From the NCBI GenBank assembly GCA_029256665.1, contig JAQSXN010000007.1:1-17596 (forward strand): 17,596 nt of DNA, in the 5' to 3' direction. This document shows, in pieces, positions 1-6,976 of the stretch; within the stretch, counting starts at the first letter, position 1, and each line of letters opens with the position of its first letter. Made by a program: the position numbers and the translations under genes. The notes under the pieces were generated by a model. The model saw nothing but the letters and a program-made list of their open reading frames with translations. It did not search any database and was not told the origin of the DNA. The DNA is from Paenibacillus sp. GTDB lineage: Bacteria; Bacillota; Bacilli; Paenibacillales; Paenibacillaceae.

Positions 1-1
1 G

Positions 2-367
2 ATGATCGCGCTGCTGTCCGCCGTTCAATGGTTCAGCGGCTCTGCCATCATCCAAGGCATGATCGGCGCGGTCATTCCCGTGATCGCGGTTATGCTGGGC
101 GTTATGGCGTACGAGTTCGGGGAGCGCGCGGTCAAGGGGCTTGGCATCTATGCGGGAATCGCCTTCTTCGCGTTGGCGTTCGGACTGCTTCAACTGGTGC
201 AGCTGCATCCCGCCATCGTCATCGTCGCGTTTCTCGGTTATGGGGCGTTCCATTTGCGAACCTCGGCGGCATGGAAGAAACGTAAGGAAGAACGGCAACA
301 GAAGCGGGAGCAGGACGCGAGATTCAAGCAGCAGGAGAAAGGGGGCGTGACGCGTGGAATGGACTGA
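2..367 (+). CDS. Chromate transporter (CHR family) half, 5'-truncated by window edge
   Basis: This is the C-terminal part of a half-size (single-domain) chromate ion transporter, an inner-membrane protein linked in its family to chromate/sulfate export. About 120 residues are visible, against roughly 180-200 for a full half-transporter. The ATG at position 2 is probably internal, because the N-terminal GGGP and PGP motifs of the family are missing while the later membrane segments are present. Three hydrophobic segments can be seen at about residues 1-35, 48-65 and 68-83. They are followed by a strongly charged Lys/Arg/Glu tail, which should be cytoplasmic. The 3' end overlaps the next gene, a second half-transporter, by 14 bp. 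This is the usual paired arrangement of short-chain ChrA proteins, which act as heterodimers. The family call is firm; the substrate is not established by sequence. Confidence 0.8.
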   Translation: MIALLSAVQWFSGSAIIQGMIGAVIPVIAVMLGVMAYEFGERAVKGLGIYAGIAFFALAFGLLQLVQLHPAIVIVAFLGYGAFHLRTSAAWKKRKEERQQKREQDARFKQQEKGGVTRGMD

Positions 368-911
368 GTGGCTGCAGCTTATCATCGGCTTTTTCGTGGC
401 GAACGTGCTCGGTTACGGCGGCGGCCCGGCCTCGATTCCGCTTATGTACCGGGAAGTCGTAACCAATCACGCATGGTCCACGCCGGAGGAGTTCTCCAAC
501 ATCCTTGCGCTTGGCAATGCGCTGCCCGGTCCGATCGCGACGAAGATCGCGGCGTTCGTCGGCTTTGACGTCGGCGGCTGGTTCGGCGCGGTTGTCGCGC
601 TTTCGGCGACGATCGTCCCGTCGGCCATCGCGCTCATCGTGCTGCTGAACGTGCTGCAGAAGCACCGCCAGTCCCCCGTCGTCAAAGGCATGACGCTGCT
701 GGTGCAGCCCGTCATCGCCATCATGATGCTGCTCCTCACCTGGCAGATGGGGGAGAGCGCTATCGAATCCATCGGCTGGCTTCAGTCGCTCATCATCGCG
801 GCGGTCGCCTTCTGGGCGATGCAGATCCGCAAGATCCACCCGGCCTTGGTCATCGTGGCGGCGTTCGTCTATGGCGGGCTCGTGATCCCGAATGCGGGGA
901 CGTGGCTGTGA
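354..911 (+). CDS. Chromate transporter (CHR family), second half-size subunit
   Basis: This is a complete 185-residue half-size chromate transporter. It starts at a GTG that overlaps the end of the preceding half-transporter, with a purine-rich GGAGAAAGGGGG ribosome binding site 8 nt upstream. The N-terminal family signature is present: a GGGPASIPLMYRE segment near residues 24-36 and a NALPGPIATKIA segment near 60-72. Long hydrophobic stretches follow, consistent with about five to six membrane helices. The overlap with the previous gene implies translational coupling and a heterodimeric transporter. Known pairs of this type confer chromate efflux in Bacillus, but the substrate here is inferred only from family. 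No rho-independent terminator is visible directly downstream; the gene runs into the repeat-rich stretch that follows. Confidence 0.88.
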   Translation: MEWTEWLQLIIGFFVANVLGYGGGPASIPLMYREVVTNHAWSTPEEFSNILALGNALPGPIATKIAAFVGFDVGGWFGAVVALSATIVPSAIALIVLLNVLQKHRQSPVVKGMTLLVQPVIAIMMLLLTWQMGESAIESIGWLQSLIIAAVAFWAMQIRKIHPALVIVAAFVYGGLVIPNAGTWL

Positions 912-936
912 GGTTTATCCTATCAGGCAGTTTCTT

Positions 937-1041
937 GAAATATATGAAATTATATCGTGTTGCCATACTATCTCTATATTTCTCGGAATGTAACTCGCTG
1001 CGCCGCCAAAGACGGCGTCAGCCGTTTCACCTTGGAACGGC
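937..1041 (+). repeat. Structured intergenic repeat, copy 1
   Basis: About 98 bases (937-1034) match 8963-9061 with roughly 85 identities by hand count. Three nested dyads can be seen: GAAATATA (937-944) with TATATTTC (975-982); CGCCG (1001-1005) with CGGCG (1013-1017) around a CCAAAGA loop; and GCCGTT (1021-1026) with AACGGC (1036-1041). The same three dyads exist in copy 2. I do not recognise it as a known riboswitch class. It is either a dispersed intergenic repeat or a structured RNA of unknown role. Confidence 0.75.
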
Positions 1042-1069
1042 AGGCATGGAGAGGTGCTCTTAAAAATGT

Positions 1070-1250
1070 AACGGACATGCTGGGCGTTAATTCAATAAAA
1101 TTGCATCAATCCGAAAAACAACGGACATGAGAGACTCTATTTGGCCGAAAAGCGACGAAGTGTCGCCATTTCCGAGCCAATAAGGTCTCCCATGTCCGTT
1201 ACAATTTTTATTAGCTCTAAATCGTGCGAATAGCGGCATTGGTGTCCGTT
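1070..1250. repeat. 181-bp four-unit inverted element A (head AACGGACA)
   Basis: AACGGACATG heads start at 1070 and 1120, and inverted heads (CCGTT) end at 1200 and 1250. The spacing is therefore 50, 81 and 50 bp. The inner pair can form a long hairpin: AACGGACATG-A-GAGAC at 1120 pairs with GTCTC-C-CATGTCCGTT at 1185-1200, and a central GCGAC/GTCGC stem caps it. A TATTT-like motif recurs about 18 bases inside most heads. Two further elements with identical geometry lie at 9130-9310 and 12609-12789. Confidence 0.85.
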
Positions 1251-1341
1251 AGCTTTGCGTCCGGGGGAGAGCCGGGTTGCTGTCCTCGCCCCGCGCCGCC
1301 GCTCTGGCGAACGCCGGTTAATGCCGCCGCCTCGCGCTGAA

Positions 1342-1429
1342 CTCGCCCTAGCGCACTAGTGCGCCCCTGCGAAGCCCTCGCCCTAGCGCCGACTAGTGCG
1401 CCCCCGCGAAGCCCTCGCCCCGCGCCGCA
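1342..1429. repeat. GC-rich tandem repeat with CTAG palindromes
   Basis: Two near-identical units of about 35-37 bp (1342-1376 and 1377-1413) are followed by a partial third unit. Each full unit carries CTCGCCCTAGCGC, then ACTAGTGCGCCCC, then GCGAAGCC. The first unit contains a perfect 14-bp palindrome, GCGCACTAGTGCGC (1351-1364); the second has a broken version. CTAG, a tetranucleotide that is usually rare in bacteria, occurs four times in under 50 bp. It lies immediately 3' of the minus-strand oxidoreductase. There is no T run, so it is not a standard terminator. Confidence 0.75.
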
Positions 1430-1431
1430 AT

Positions 1432-2511
1432 CTACGGCAAATCGATCGTGACTTCCTTACCCGCCGCGGAGGAGCGGAGGATGCCGTCGATGATGGCTTG
1501 ATTGTATAGAATCTCCGAAGCCGGGATCGGCGCGGCGTCGCCACCCCGCAAGGCGCGGACGAAGTCCTTCACCTTCTCCTCGAAGACGTTCAGGTTATGC
1601 TCGATGCGCGGAAGCGGCGTCTGCGTATGCTGTCCCAGCAGATCGTGGTACAGCGTCATGCTGCCGACCTGTCCGTCCCATACGCCGGACCAAGGGCCCT
1701 GTCCCGCCGGCGTGACCTTAAGCCCCGCGTCCGTGCCGAGGAAAGTGGAAGCGCCAAGCGTATCCATGTGCATGGCCCACGATATTTTGAACTGGAGCGT
1801 GATGCCCCCCTCCAGACGGATGAAGGCGGCGCCGAAGTCCTCGACGTCGAAGCGGCTGGCTTCGGGATGATAGGCCGGGTTGGTGCCAAAATAGTTCGAA
1901 GTCACCGCCGATACCGTCAGCGGCTTCGGATAACCGAGCGCCTGGAGCGCGAAGTCGAGCGAGTAGCAGCCGATATCGGCCATTGCGCCCGCGCCGGCAA
2001 GCTCCTTGCGAATAAAAGTGCCGCCCGGCATCCCCCTGCGGCGCCCGCCGCCGACTTCCACGTAATACACCTTGCCGAGCTTGCCTTCTTGTATCACTTG
2101 GCGAATCAGCTTCATATTCGGATCATAGCGCGGCTGGAATCCGACGGTCAGCATGCGTTCCGTGTCCGCCGACGCCTGCGTCATCTCGATCGCTTCGTCC
2201 AGCGTGACGGACATCGGCTTCTCTAGCAGCACGTTTTTGCCCGCGCGGAGCGAGTCAAGCGTGGTCTGATAATGCGATACGTTGGGCGTGCAGATGCTGA
2301 CGCCATCCAGATCAAGCTCGAGCAGCTTGCGGTGATCCTCGAAAGCAACCGCTTCCGCAAGTCCCGCCGCCGATAGGAATTGAGCCGCTCTCCCCGGCAC
2401 GACATCCGCCGCGCCCACGATTTCTACATCCTCCATATTCTGATAAGCCCTCAGATGTCCGCCTGCGATGCCGCCGCTTCCGATAATGCCAATGCGAATG
2501 GTTTTGCCCAT
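1432..2511 (-). CDS. Gfo/Idh/MocA-family NAD(P)-dependent oxidoreductase
   Basis: This 359-residue protein is of normal family length. An N-terminal Rossmann fold begins at once, with the dinucleotide loop GSGGIAGG at residues 11-18. The EKP motif (E97-K98-P99), which places the family's key lysine, is present, as is the DIGxYxxD segment at about 179-186, where Tyr stands in the place of the more common His. The family oxidises or reduces sugars, inositols and related polyols; the substrate cannot be read from the sequence. No signal peptide is visible, so it should be cytosolic. On the minus strand an AGGGAGAT ribosome binding site lies about 12 nt upstream of the ATG. The gene stands alone, divergent from the allantoin operon and convergent with the chromate transporters. 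A 25-bp dyad lies 31-56 bp upstream of its start and may be its operator. Confidence 0.9.
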   Translation of the reverse strand: MGKTIRIGIIGSGGIAGGHLRAYQNMEDVEIVGAADVVPGRAAQFLSAAGLAEAVAFEDHRKLLELDLDGVSICTPNVSHYQTTLDSLRAGKNVLLEKPMSVTLDEAIEMTQASADTERMLTVGFQPRYDPNMKLIRQVIQEGKLGKVYYVEVGGGRRRGMPGGTFIRKELAGAGAMADIGCYSLDFALQALGYPKPLTVSAVTSNYFGTNPAYHPEASRFDVEDFGAAFIRLEGGITLQFKISWAMHMDTLGASTFLGTDAGLKVTPAGQGPWSGVWDGQVGSMTLYHDLLGQHTQTPLPRIEHNLNVFEEKVKDFVRALRGGDAAPIPASEILYNQAIIDGILRSSAAGKEVTIDLP

Positions 2512-2542
2512 GGTGTTAAGTCATCTCCCTAATCTGTAATTG

Positions 2543-2567
2543 TGACATTACCCTCATGGTAACATCA
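2543..2567. promoter_or_regulatory. Operator-like dyad upstream of the oxidoreductase gene
   Basis: This is an odd-centred dyad: TGA-N2-TTACC-N5-GGTAA-N2-TCA. TTACC (2548-2552) mirrors GGTAA (2558-2562), and the outer TGA and TCA also pair. It lies 31-56 bp upstream of the minus-strand start, where a repressor or activator site would be expected. The form would suit a dimeric helix-turn-helix regulator, but no regulator gene is present in the window. Confidence 0.35.
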
Positions 2568-2782
2568 GTCCCGTCTGGGAAGTAGTCGATCTTTGCGTCA
2601 TTTACACCCTGCAATATTGCGACAAACATATGGAGGCGCGGCGAAACCAGGACGTATCCCGTTGTGCGCGGTATTCAACGCGTCTTGCGATTTTTGGTGC
2701 TCCTGCACAATGACAGTGAACGAAGCAACCGCTTATGATGTAGAAACATGAAGACGGCGGCGAGAGTAAAGTTAGCATGTAC

Positions 2783-2788
2783 AGGAGG
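2783..2788 (+). promoter_or_regulatory. Ribosome binding site of allantoinase gene
   Basis: A perfect AGGAGG lies 11 nt before the ATG at 2800 and 5 nt before an in-frame GTG at 2794. A further in-frame ATG at 2818 would give the N terminus MNIVIRNG, typical of the family. The ATG at 2800 is preferred, but the GTG remains possible. Confidence 0.6.
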
Positions 2789-2799
2789 CGGCTGGTGAT

Positions 2800-4179
2800 A
2801 TGGAAGGCGACAATACGATGAATATCGTCATTCGGAACGGCTCGGTCGTGCTCCGGGACGAGGTGCGCGTCATGGATATCGGCATCAAGGACGGGGTCAT
2901 CGCGCAGCTTGGCCAAGCGGGATTGCCGGAAGGAGAAAGGGAGATCGACGCGGCGGGACTCGTCGTCATGCCGGGCATGATCGACGCCCATGTACACTTG
3001 AACGAACCGGGGCTTGGCGACTGGGAAGGGTTCGAGACGGGCTCGGCCGCGCTTGCGGCGGGGGGCGTCACCGCCTATCTCGACATGCCGCTGAACGGCG
3101 TGCCTCCGACGGTTACGGAGGCGGCTCTCCGCCAAAAGCTCGCGGCCGCGCAAGGCCGCTCCCATGTCGATTACGCGTTGTGGGGCGGACTGGTGCCGGG
3201 CAAGCTAGAGCATTTGGTGCCCCTGCACGAGGCGGGAGTCATCGGGTATAAGGCGTTTATGTCCGAACCGGGGGGGCCGGGCGAGGATGCTTTTGCCCGG
3301 GTGGACGATTATACGCTGCTGGAGGGGATGAAGATCATCGCGGGGACGGGCAAGGTGCTCGCGCTGCATGCCGAAAGCGAGCCGATCGTCTCCAAGCTGG
3401 CGGAAGCGGCGATGCGGGAAGGCCGCGCTTCGGCCGCCGATTTTGTCGCTTCGAGACCGATCGTCGCCGAGCTGGAGGCGATTCACCGGGCGCTCTTCTA
3501 TGCGGAGCAGACGGGCTGCGCGCTTCATATCGTGCACGTCAGCAGCGCGGCGGGCATCCGGCTGATCGCCGAGGCACGGCGCAGAGGCGTCGACGTAACG
3601 GCGGAAACCTGCCCCCATTACCTCGTTCTGACGGAAGAAATGCTTGCTAGCAAGGGCGCCGCCGCCAAATGCGCGCCTCCGCTGCGGAGCGAGGCGGAGC
3701 AGGAGAAGTTATGGGAGACCGTCCGCGAAGGTCTTGTCCACGTTATTGCTTCCGATCATTCTCCGTGTCCGGAGGAGATGAAGGACGCGGAGCATTTTGC
3801 CGGGGCGTGGGGCGGCATCGCGGGGGCGCAGAGCTCGCTGACGCTGCTAGTGGGGGAAGGTCACATGAAACGCGGAATACCGCTTACGGAGATCAGCCGC
3901 ATGCTTAGCTACGAGCCGGCCAAACGTTTCGGTCTGCTGAACCGAAAGGGCGAGATTCGGATCGGGGCGGATGCCGATTTGGCGCTGGTGGACCTTGCCG
4001 CCGCGCATGAGCTCAAGAGGGAGCACTTATATCACAAACATAAACATAGCCCATACATCGGCGAGACGATGTTGTGCGCCGTGCAAGCGACGCTATCGCG
4101 GGGACGCGTCGTCTATGAACGGGCAAGCGGACATGCGGGAGGTATGGCGGGGGAATGGCTGAAATATCGTAAAGCTTAG
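2800..4179 (+). CDS. allB: Allantoinase
   Basis: This cytosolic metal-dependent cyclic amidohydrolase opens the hydantoin ring of allantoin to give allantoate, the first step of allantoin use. The protein has 459 residues (Bacillus PucH is of similar size). The binuclear metal ligands of the dihydroorotase/allantoinase family can all be placed: HVH at H64 and H66, the carbamylated lysine K151 in YKAFMSE, H190 in HAES, H246 in HVSS and D319 in SDHSP. The ETCPHYL segment, common to allantoinases and hydantoinases, is also present. It is the first gene of an operon; allantoate amidohydrolase follows after 20 bp. Hydantoinase or dihydroorotase activity is an alternative within the family, but the two downstream genes make allantoinase much the best call. 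Confidence 0.93.
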   Translation: MEGDNTMNIVIRNGSVVLRDEVRVMDIGIKDGVIAQLGQAGLPEGEREIDAAGLVVMPGMIDAHVHLNEPGLGDWEGFETGSAALAAGGVTAYLDMPLNGVPPTVTEAALRQKLAAAQGRSHVDYALWGGLVPGKLEHLVPLHEAGVIGYKAFMSEPGGPGEDAFARVDDYTLLEGMKIIAGTGKVLALHAESEPIVSKLAEAAMREGRASAADFVASRPIVAELEAIHRALFYAEQTGCALHIVHVSSAAGIRLIAEARRRGVDVTAETCPHYLVLTEEMLASKGAAAKCAPPLRSEAEQEKLWETVREGLVHVIASDHSPCPEEMKDAEHFAGAWGGIAGAQSSLTLLVGEGHMKRGIPLTEISRMLSYEPAKRFGLLNRKGEIRIGADADLALVDLAAAHELKREHLYHKHKHSPYIGETMLCAVQATLSRGRVVYERASGHAGGMAGEWLKYRKA

Positions 4180-4199
4180 GCGAGGAGGAGCGGAGGCGT

Positions 4200-5492
4200 A
4201 TGGGAGTGCGGACGAGGATGACGGAGAGCGAGCGGGAAGCGCTCCTCATACGGCTGGAAGAGAAGGTGGATGACTTCCTGGAATGGTTGTCGGCTTTTTC
4301 GGCGGAGGGAGCGGGCGTGACGCGCCTGCTCTATTCGCCGCAGTGGCTGGAAGCGCAGCAAGCGCTGCATGCCAAGCTTGCCGGGATGGGGCTGGACGCG
4401 TCGTTCGACGAGGTCGGCAACGTGTTCGGCCGGCTTGCGGGCCGGAAGCCGGAGCTGGCGCCAATCGTGACGGGGTCCCATGTCGACACGGTCGTTAGCG
4501 GCGGGCGGTATGACGGCGCGTACGGCATCGCCGCGGCGTGCATCGCGCTGGAGTACCTGCGCGATACCTACGGCTCGCCGATCCGCACGCTGGAGGCGGT
4601 GTCGCTGAGCGAGGAGGAAGGGAGCCGCTTCCCGATGGCGTATTGGGGCTCCGGCAGCATCGCGGGCGAGAGGAGCTTCGAGGGCGTCCGGGGGCTCGCC
4701 GATTCGGACGGGGTGACCTTCGAGGAAGCGATGAGGAGCTGCGGCTTCGGGGCGGGGAGCGGGAAGGCCGCGCGCCGGGAGGACATCGGCGCGTTCGTCG
4801 AGCTGCACATCGAGCAGGGCTCCGTGCTTGAGAGCGAAGGTCTGTCCGTCGGCGTGGTCGACGCCGTCGTCGGGCAGCGGCGATTCTTGGTCAGGCTGGG
4901 CGGCGAGGCCAACCATGCGGGAACGACGCCGATGCGCATGCGCCGCGACGCGCTTGAAGGAGCGGGAGCGATGATGTCGCTGCTGCGCGGCGAGGCGCTG
5001 CGGCGAGGCGCGCAGCTGGTAGCGACGGTGGGCCGGCTGCTCGCGTCGCCCAACGTGCCGAACGTGGTGGCGGGCGAAGCGAGCTTTACCGTTGACGTCA
5101 GACATTCGGATCCTCTGGAGCTCGAGCGTTTCTGCGGCTGGTTTCCGGCTGCTTTCCGAGATGCCGCGGAGTCCCGCGGTTTGACCTTCGAGTGCGAGGA
5201 GTGGTTCCGCGAGGAGCCGGCTCCGATGGACGATAAGCTCAAGGAGCGACTGGATAAGGTATGCGAGGAGCTTGGCATCGGATCCAAGCGGATGGTCAGC
5301 GGGGCGGGCCATGACGCGCAGATGTTCCAGCGGCTGTGCCCGTCGGCGTTGTTGTTCGTGCCGAGCAAGGGAGGACTGTCGCATGCCCCCGAAGAATTTA
5401 CTTCATCAAGAGAGCTGGCTACGGGGGTGCTCGTGCTGACGGAGCTGCTGTACCGTTTGGGTTACGAGGAGGAGGAGGAGACGCTGCCATGA
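4200..5492 (+). CDS. allC: Allantoate amidohydrolase (M20-type Zn-dependent hydrolase)
   Basis: The 430-residue enzyme would hydrolyse allantoate to ureidoglycine, ammonia and CO2 in the cytosol. M20/AllC landmarks are in order: TGSHVDTV with metal ligands H94 and D96, YDGAYG with D105, EEEGSRF with the catalytic and ligand glutamates near 138-140, ELHIEQG with H203, NHAGTTPM in the dimerisation lid, SGAGHDAQ, and GGLSHAPEEF with H395. Related enzymes hydrolyse N-carbamoyl amino acids, but the position between allantoinase and a PucG-type aminotransferase supports AllC. A GAGGAGGAG ribosome binding site lies 9 nt before the ATG. A run of five GAG codons near the 3' end doubles as the ribosome binding site of the next gene, which overlaps by 4 bp (ATGA). 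Confidence 0.9.
   Translation: MGVRTRMTESEREALLIRLEEKVDDFLEWLSAFSAEGAGVTRLLYSPQWLEAQQALHAKLAGMGLDASFDEVGNVFGRLAGRKPELAPIVTGSHVDTVVSGGRYDGAYGIAAACIALEYLRDTYGSPIRTLEAVSLSEEEGSRFPMAYWGSGSIAGERSFEGVRGLADSDGVTFEEAMRSCGFGAGSGKAARREDIGAFVELHIEQGSVLESEGLSVGVVDAVVGQRRFLVRLGGEANHAGTTPMRMRRDALEGAGAMMSLLRGEALRRGAQLVATVGRLLASPNVPNVVAGEASFTVDVRHSDPLELERFCGWFPAAFRDAAESRGLTFECEEWFREEPAPMDDKLKERLDKVCEELGIGSKRMVSGAGHDAQMFQRLCPSALLFVPSKGGLSHAPEEFTSSRELATGVLVLTELLYRLGYEEEEETLP
5466..5480 (+). promoter_or_regulatory. GAG-repeat ribosome binding site inside allC
   Basis: Five tandem GAG triplets end 8 nt before the pucG start at 5489. They encode five glutamates at the AllC C terminus and supply several overlapping Shine-Dalgarno matches. 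This fixes the pucG start at 5489; an upstream in-frame ATG at 5336 lies deep inside allC and is not used. Confidence 0.8.
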
Positions 5493-6742
5493 ACCTATAC
5501 AAAGACCTATCCCCGTCGCCGCGCACGATCATGACGCCGGGACCCGTGGAGGTAGATCCGCGCGTGCTGCGCGCCATGTCTTACCCCATATTGGGGCAGT
5601 TCGATCCGGAGTTTACGGGTCTTATGAACGAGACGATGGGCATGCTGCGCGAGGTGTTCATGACGGGCAACCAATGGGCTTATCCGGTGGACGGGACATC
5701 CAGATCGGGCATCGAAGCGGTGCTGGTGAGCCTGATCGAGCCGGGAGACGCGGTGCTTGTGCCCGTGTATGGCCGGTTCGGCCATCTGCTGGCGGAGATC
5801 GCGAAGCGCTGCGGAGCGGAGGTAATAACGCTGGAGAAGGAATGGGGAAGCGTCTTCGCGCCGGAGGAAATAATATCCGGCATCCGCGCTCATCGCCCCG
5901 CGATCGTGGCGATGGTGCACGGGGAGACGTCGACGGGACGGCTGCAGCCGCTGGACGGTATCGGAGCGGCGTGCCGCGAGCAGGACGCGCTGTTCGTCGT
6001 CGACGCGGTCGCCACGATCGGCGGCGTCAAGGTTGCGACGGACGAATGGCAGATCGACGCCGTCATGGGCGGGACGCAGAAGTGTTTGTCGGTGCCGGCC
6101 GGGCTTGCGCCCGTCACGTACAACGACCGAGCGGAGGCCAAGCTGCTGAAGCGCAAGGTGATCGAGCGGGGGCTGCTAACGGCAGAGGAAGCGGCGGGAC
6201 GAATGAACGGAGCTATGCCGGTCCCCGCCTTCCCGATCCAAAGCAACTACCTCGATCTGAGCCAGCTGCAGGACTATTGGGGTCCGGCGCGGCTCAACCA
6301 TCATACGGAAGCGACGTCGATGCTGTATGCGCTCCGCGAAGGACTGCGGCTCGTGCTGGAGGAGGGGCTGGAGCGGCGCTTCGCGAGACATCGGCTTCAG
6401 GAAGCGGCGCTTGTCGCGGGTATCGAAGCGATGGGGCTGCGGTTATTCGGGGACCCGGCGCACAAGATGCCGGTCGTTGCTTGCATAGAGATCCCGGGCG
6501 GCGTCGACGGCGAATCCGTTCGCGCCATGCTGCTAAGCGAGTTCGGCATCGAGATCGCCAGCTCGTTCGGCGCGCTTAAGGGGCGCATCTGGCGCATCGG
6601 CACGATGGGCTACAGCTGCAGCAAGCGCAACGTGCTGCTTGCGCTTGGCGCGCTGGAAGCGGTGCTGCTGCGGCACGGCGCCAAGGTGGATGCGGGCGCC
6701 GGGCTGCAGGCGGCGATGGATGTTTACGCGATCGGACGTTAA
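5489..6742 (+). CDS. pucG: (S)-ureidoglycine-glyoxylate aminotransferase
   Basis: This PLP-dependent class V aminotransferase would transfer the amino group of ureidoglycine to glyoxylate, giving oxalurate and glycine. The 417 residues match the length of Bacillus subtilis PucG (416). The start MNLYKDLSPSPRTIMTPGP is typical. The PLP lysine is K198 in GGTQKCLSVPAG, the position I recall for PucG. Q37 (YPILGQFDPEF) and an asparagine in RLNHHTEAT (N270 here) match, to my recollection, the two residues that distinguish ureidoglycine enzymes from alanine-glyoxylate aminotransferases; N270 is offset by a small insertion near residues 244-249. The ATGA overlap couples it to allC. A strong terminator begins 36 bp after the stop, closing the operon. 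Confidence 0.9.
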   Translation: MNLYKDLSPSPRTIMTPGPVEVDPRVLRAMSYPILGQFDPEFTGLMNETMGMLREVFMTGNQWAYPVDGTSRSGIEAVLVSLIEPGDAVLVPVYGRFGHLLAEIAKRCGAEVITLEKEWGSVFAPEEIISGIRAHRPAIVAMVHGETSTGRLQPLDGIGAACREQDALFVVDAVATIGGVKVATDEWQIDAVMGGTQKCLSVPAGLAPVTYNDRAEAKLLKRKVIERGLLTAEEAAGRMNGAMPVPAFPIQSNYLDLSQLQDYWGPARLNHHTEATSMLYALREGLRLVLEEGLERRFARHRLQEAALVAGIEAMGLRLFGDPAHKMPVVACIEIPGGVDGESVRAMLLSEFGIEIASSFGALKGRIWRIGTMGYSCSKRNVLLALGALEAVLLRHGAKVDAGAGLQAAMDVYAIGR

Positions 6743-6778
6743 GGCATCGCGACGCGGAGTCGGCGCAAATGAATATGA

Positions 6779-6808
6779 ATGGCAGCGGCCGGAGCCGCTG
6801 CCATTTTT
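6779..6808 (+). terminator. Rho-independent terminator of the allantoin operon
   Basis: A perfect 11-bp stem, ATGGCAGCGGC (6779-6789) with GCCGCTGCCAT (6794-6804), has a CGGA tetraloop and is followed by five T residues. It lies 36 bp after the pucG stop. Confidence 0.93.
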
Positions 6809-6960
6809 GTACTGGAGGGGAGCTGCGAGAGTTATGGTTGGGGAAAGAAAGAGGCTGTAGGCTGGGCGGAACAAGCGGGATACTAATTTGTGATAGATTC
6901 GATCAAACTAAATGATGTAAAATAGAGTTAAAATGATCTAAACGCGCAAAATTGGCAGAT

Positions 6961-6966
6961 GAGGAG
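6961..6966 (+). promoter_or_regulatory. Ribosome binding site deciding the GH20 start
   Basis: GAGGAG lies 10 nt before the ATG at 6977. An upstream in-frame ATG at 6959 overlaps this site itself and has no Shine-Dalgarno of its own, so 6977 is the likely start. The AT-rich stretch 6880-6950 presumably holds the promoter, but I see no clean -35/-10 pair. Confidence 0.7.
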
Positions 6967-6976
6967 CGGTAACAAC

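Larger units (their letters stand above)
912..1431. other. Gene-free stretch of 520 bp filled with repeats
   Basis: No coding region with a ribosome binding site is visible here. The stretch lies between the 3' ends of two convergent genes. From left to right it contains a structured repeat of about 105 bp (937-1041), a 181-bp four-unit inverted element (1070-1250) and a very GC-rich tandem repeat (1342-1429). The three parts are described separately. No clear terminator serves either flanking gene, so one or more of these dyads may do that job. Confidence 0.8.
2512..2799. other. Divergent intergenic region (promoters for both sides expected)
   Basis: These 288 bp separate the divergent oxidoreductase gene and the allantoin operon, so each should have a promoter here. 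Apart from the dyad at 2543-2567, I see no convincing -35/-10 pair for either side. I also do not see the TTGGTTAA core known for the Bacillus subtilis purine-catabolism regulator PucR. A 27-codon ORF at 2630-2713 has no ribosome binding site and is not called. Confidence 0.6.

Noticed and set aside
937..1250. CRISPR array
   Set aside because: The AACGG heads recur at 50-bp steps, but they are only 8-10 bp long, occur as two direct plus two inverted copies, and no cas genes are nearby.
2630..2713. 27-codon ORF in the gap before allantoinase
   Set aside because: No ribosome binding site precedes the ATG, and nothing in the peptide or its position suggests a gene.
4176..5384. Long minus-strand frame opposite allC (402 codons)
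   Set aside because: It is an antisense shadow of a GC-rich gene, without family motifs, and fully overlapped by the well supported AllC reading frame.
5336..5488. Upstream extension of the pucG reading frame from an ATG inside allC
   Set aside because: The extension overlaps allC by about 150 bp. The ATGA junction at 5489 with its GAG-rich ribosome binding site gives the normal family N terminus.
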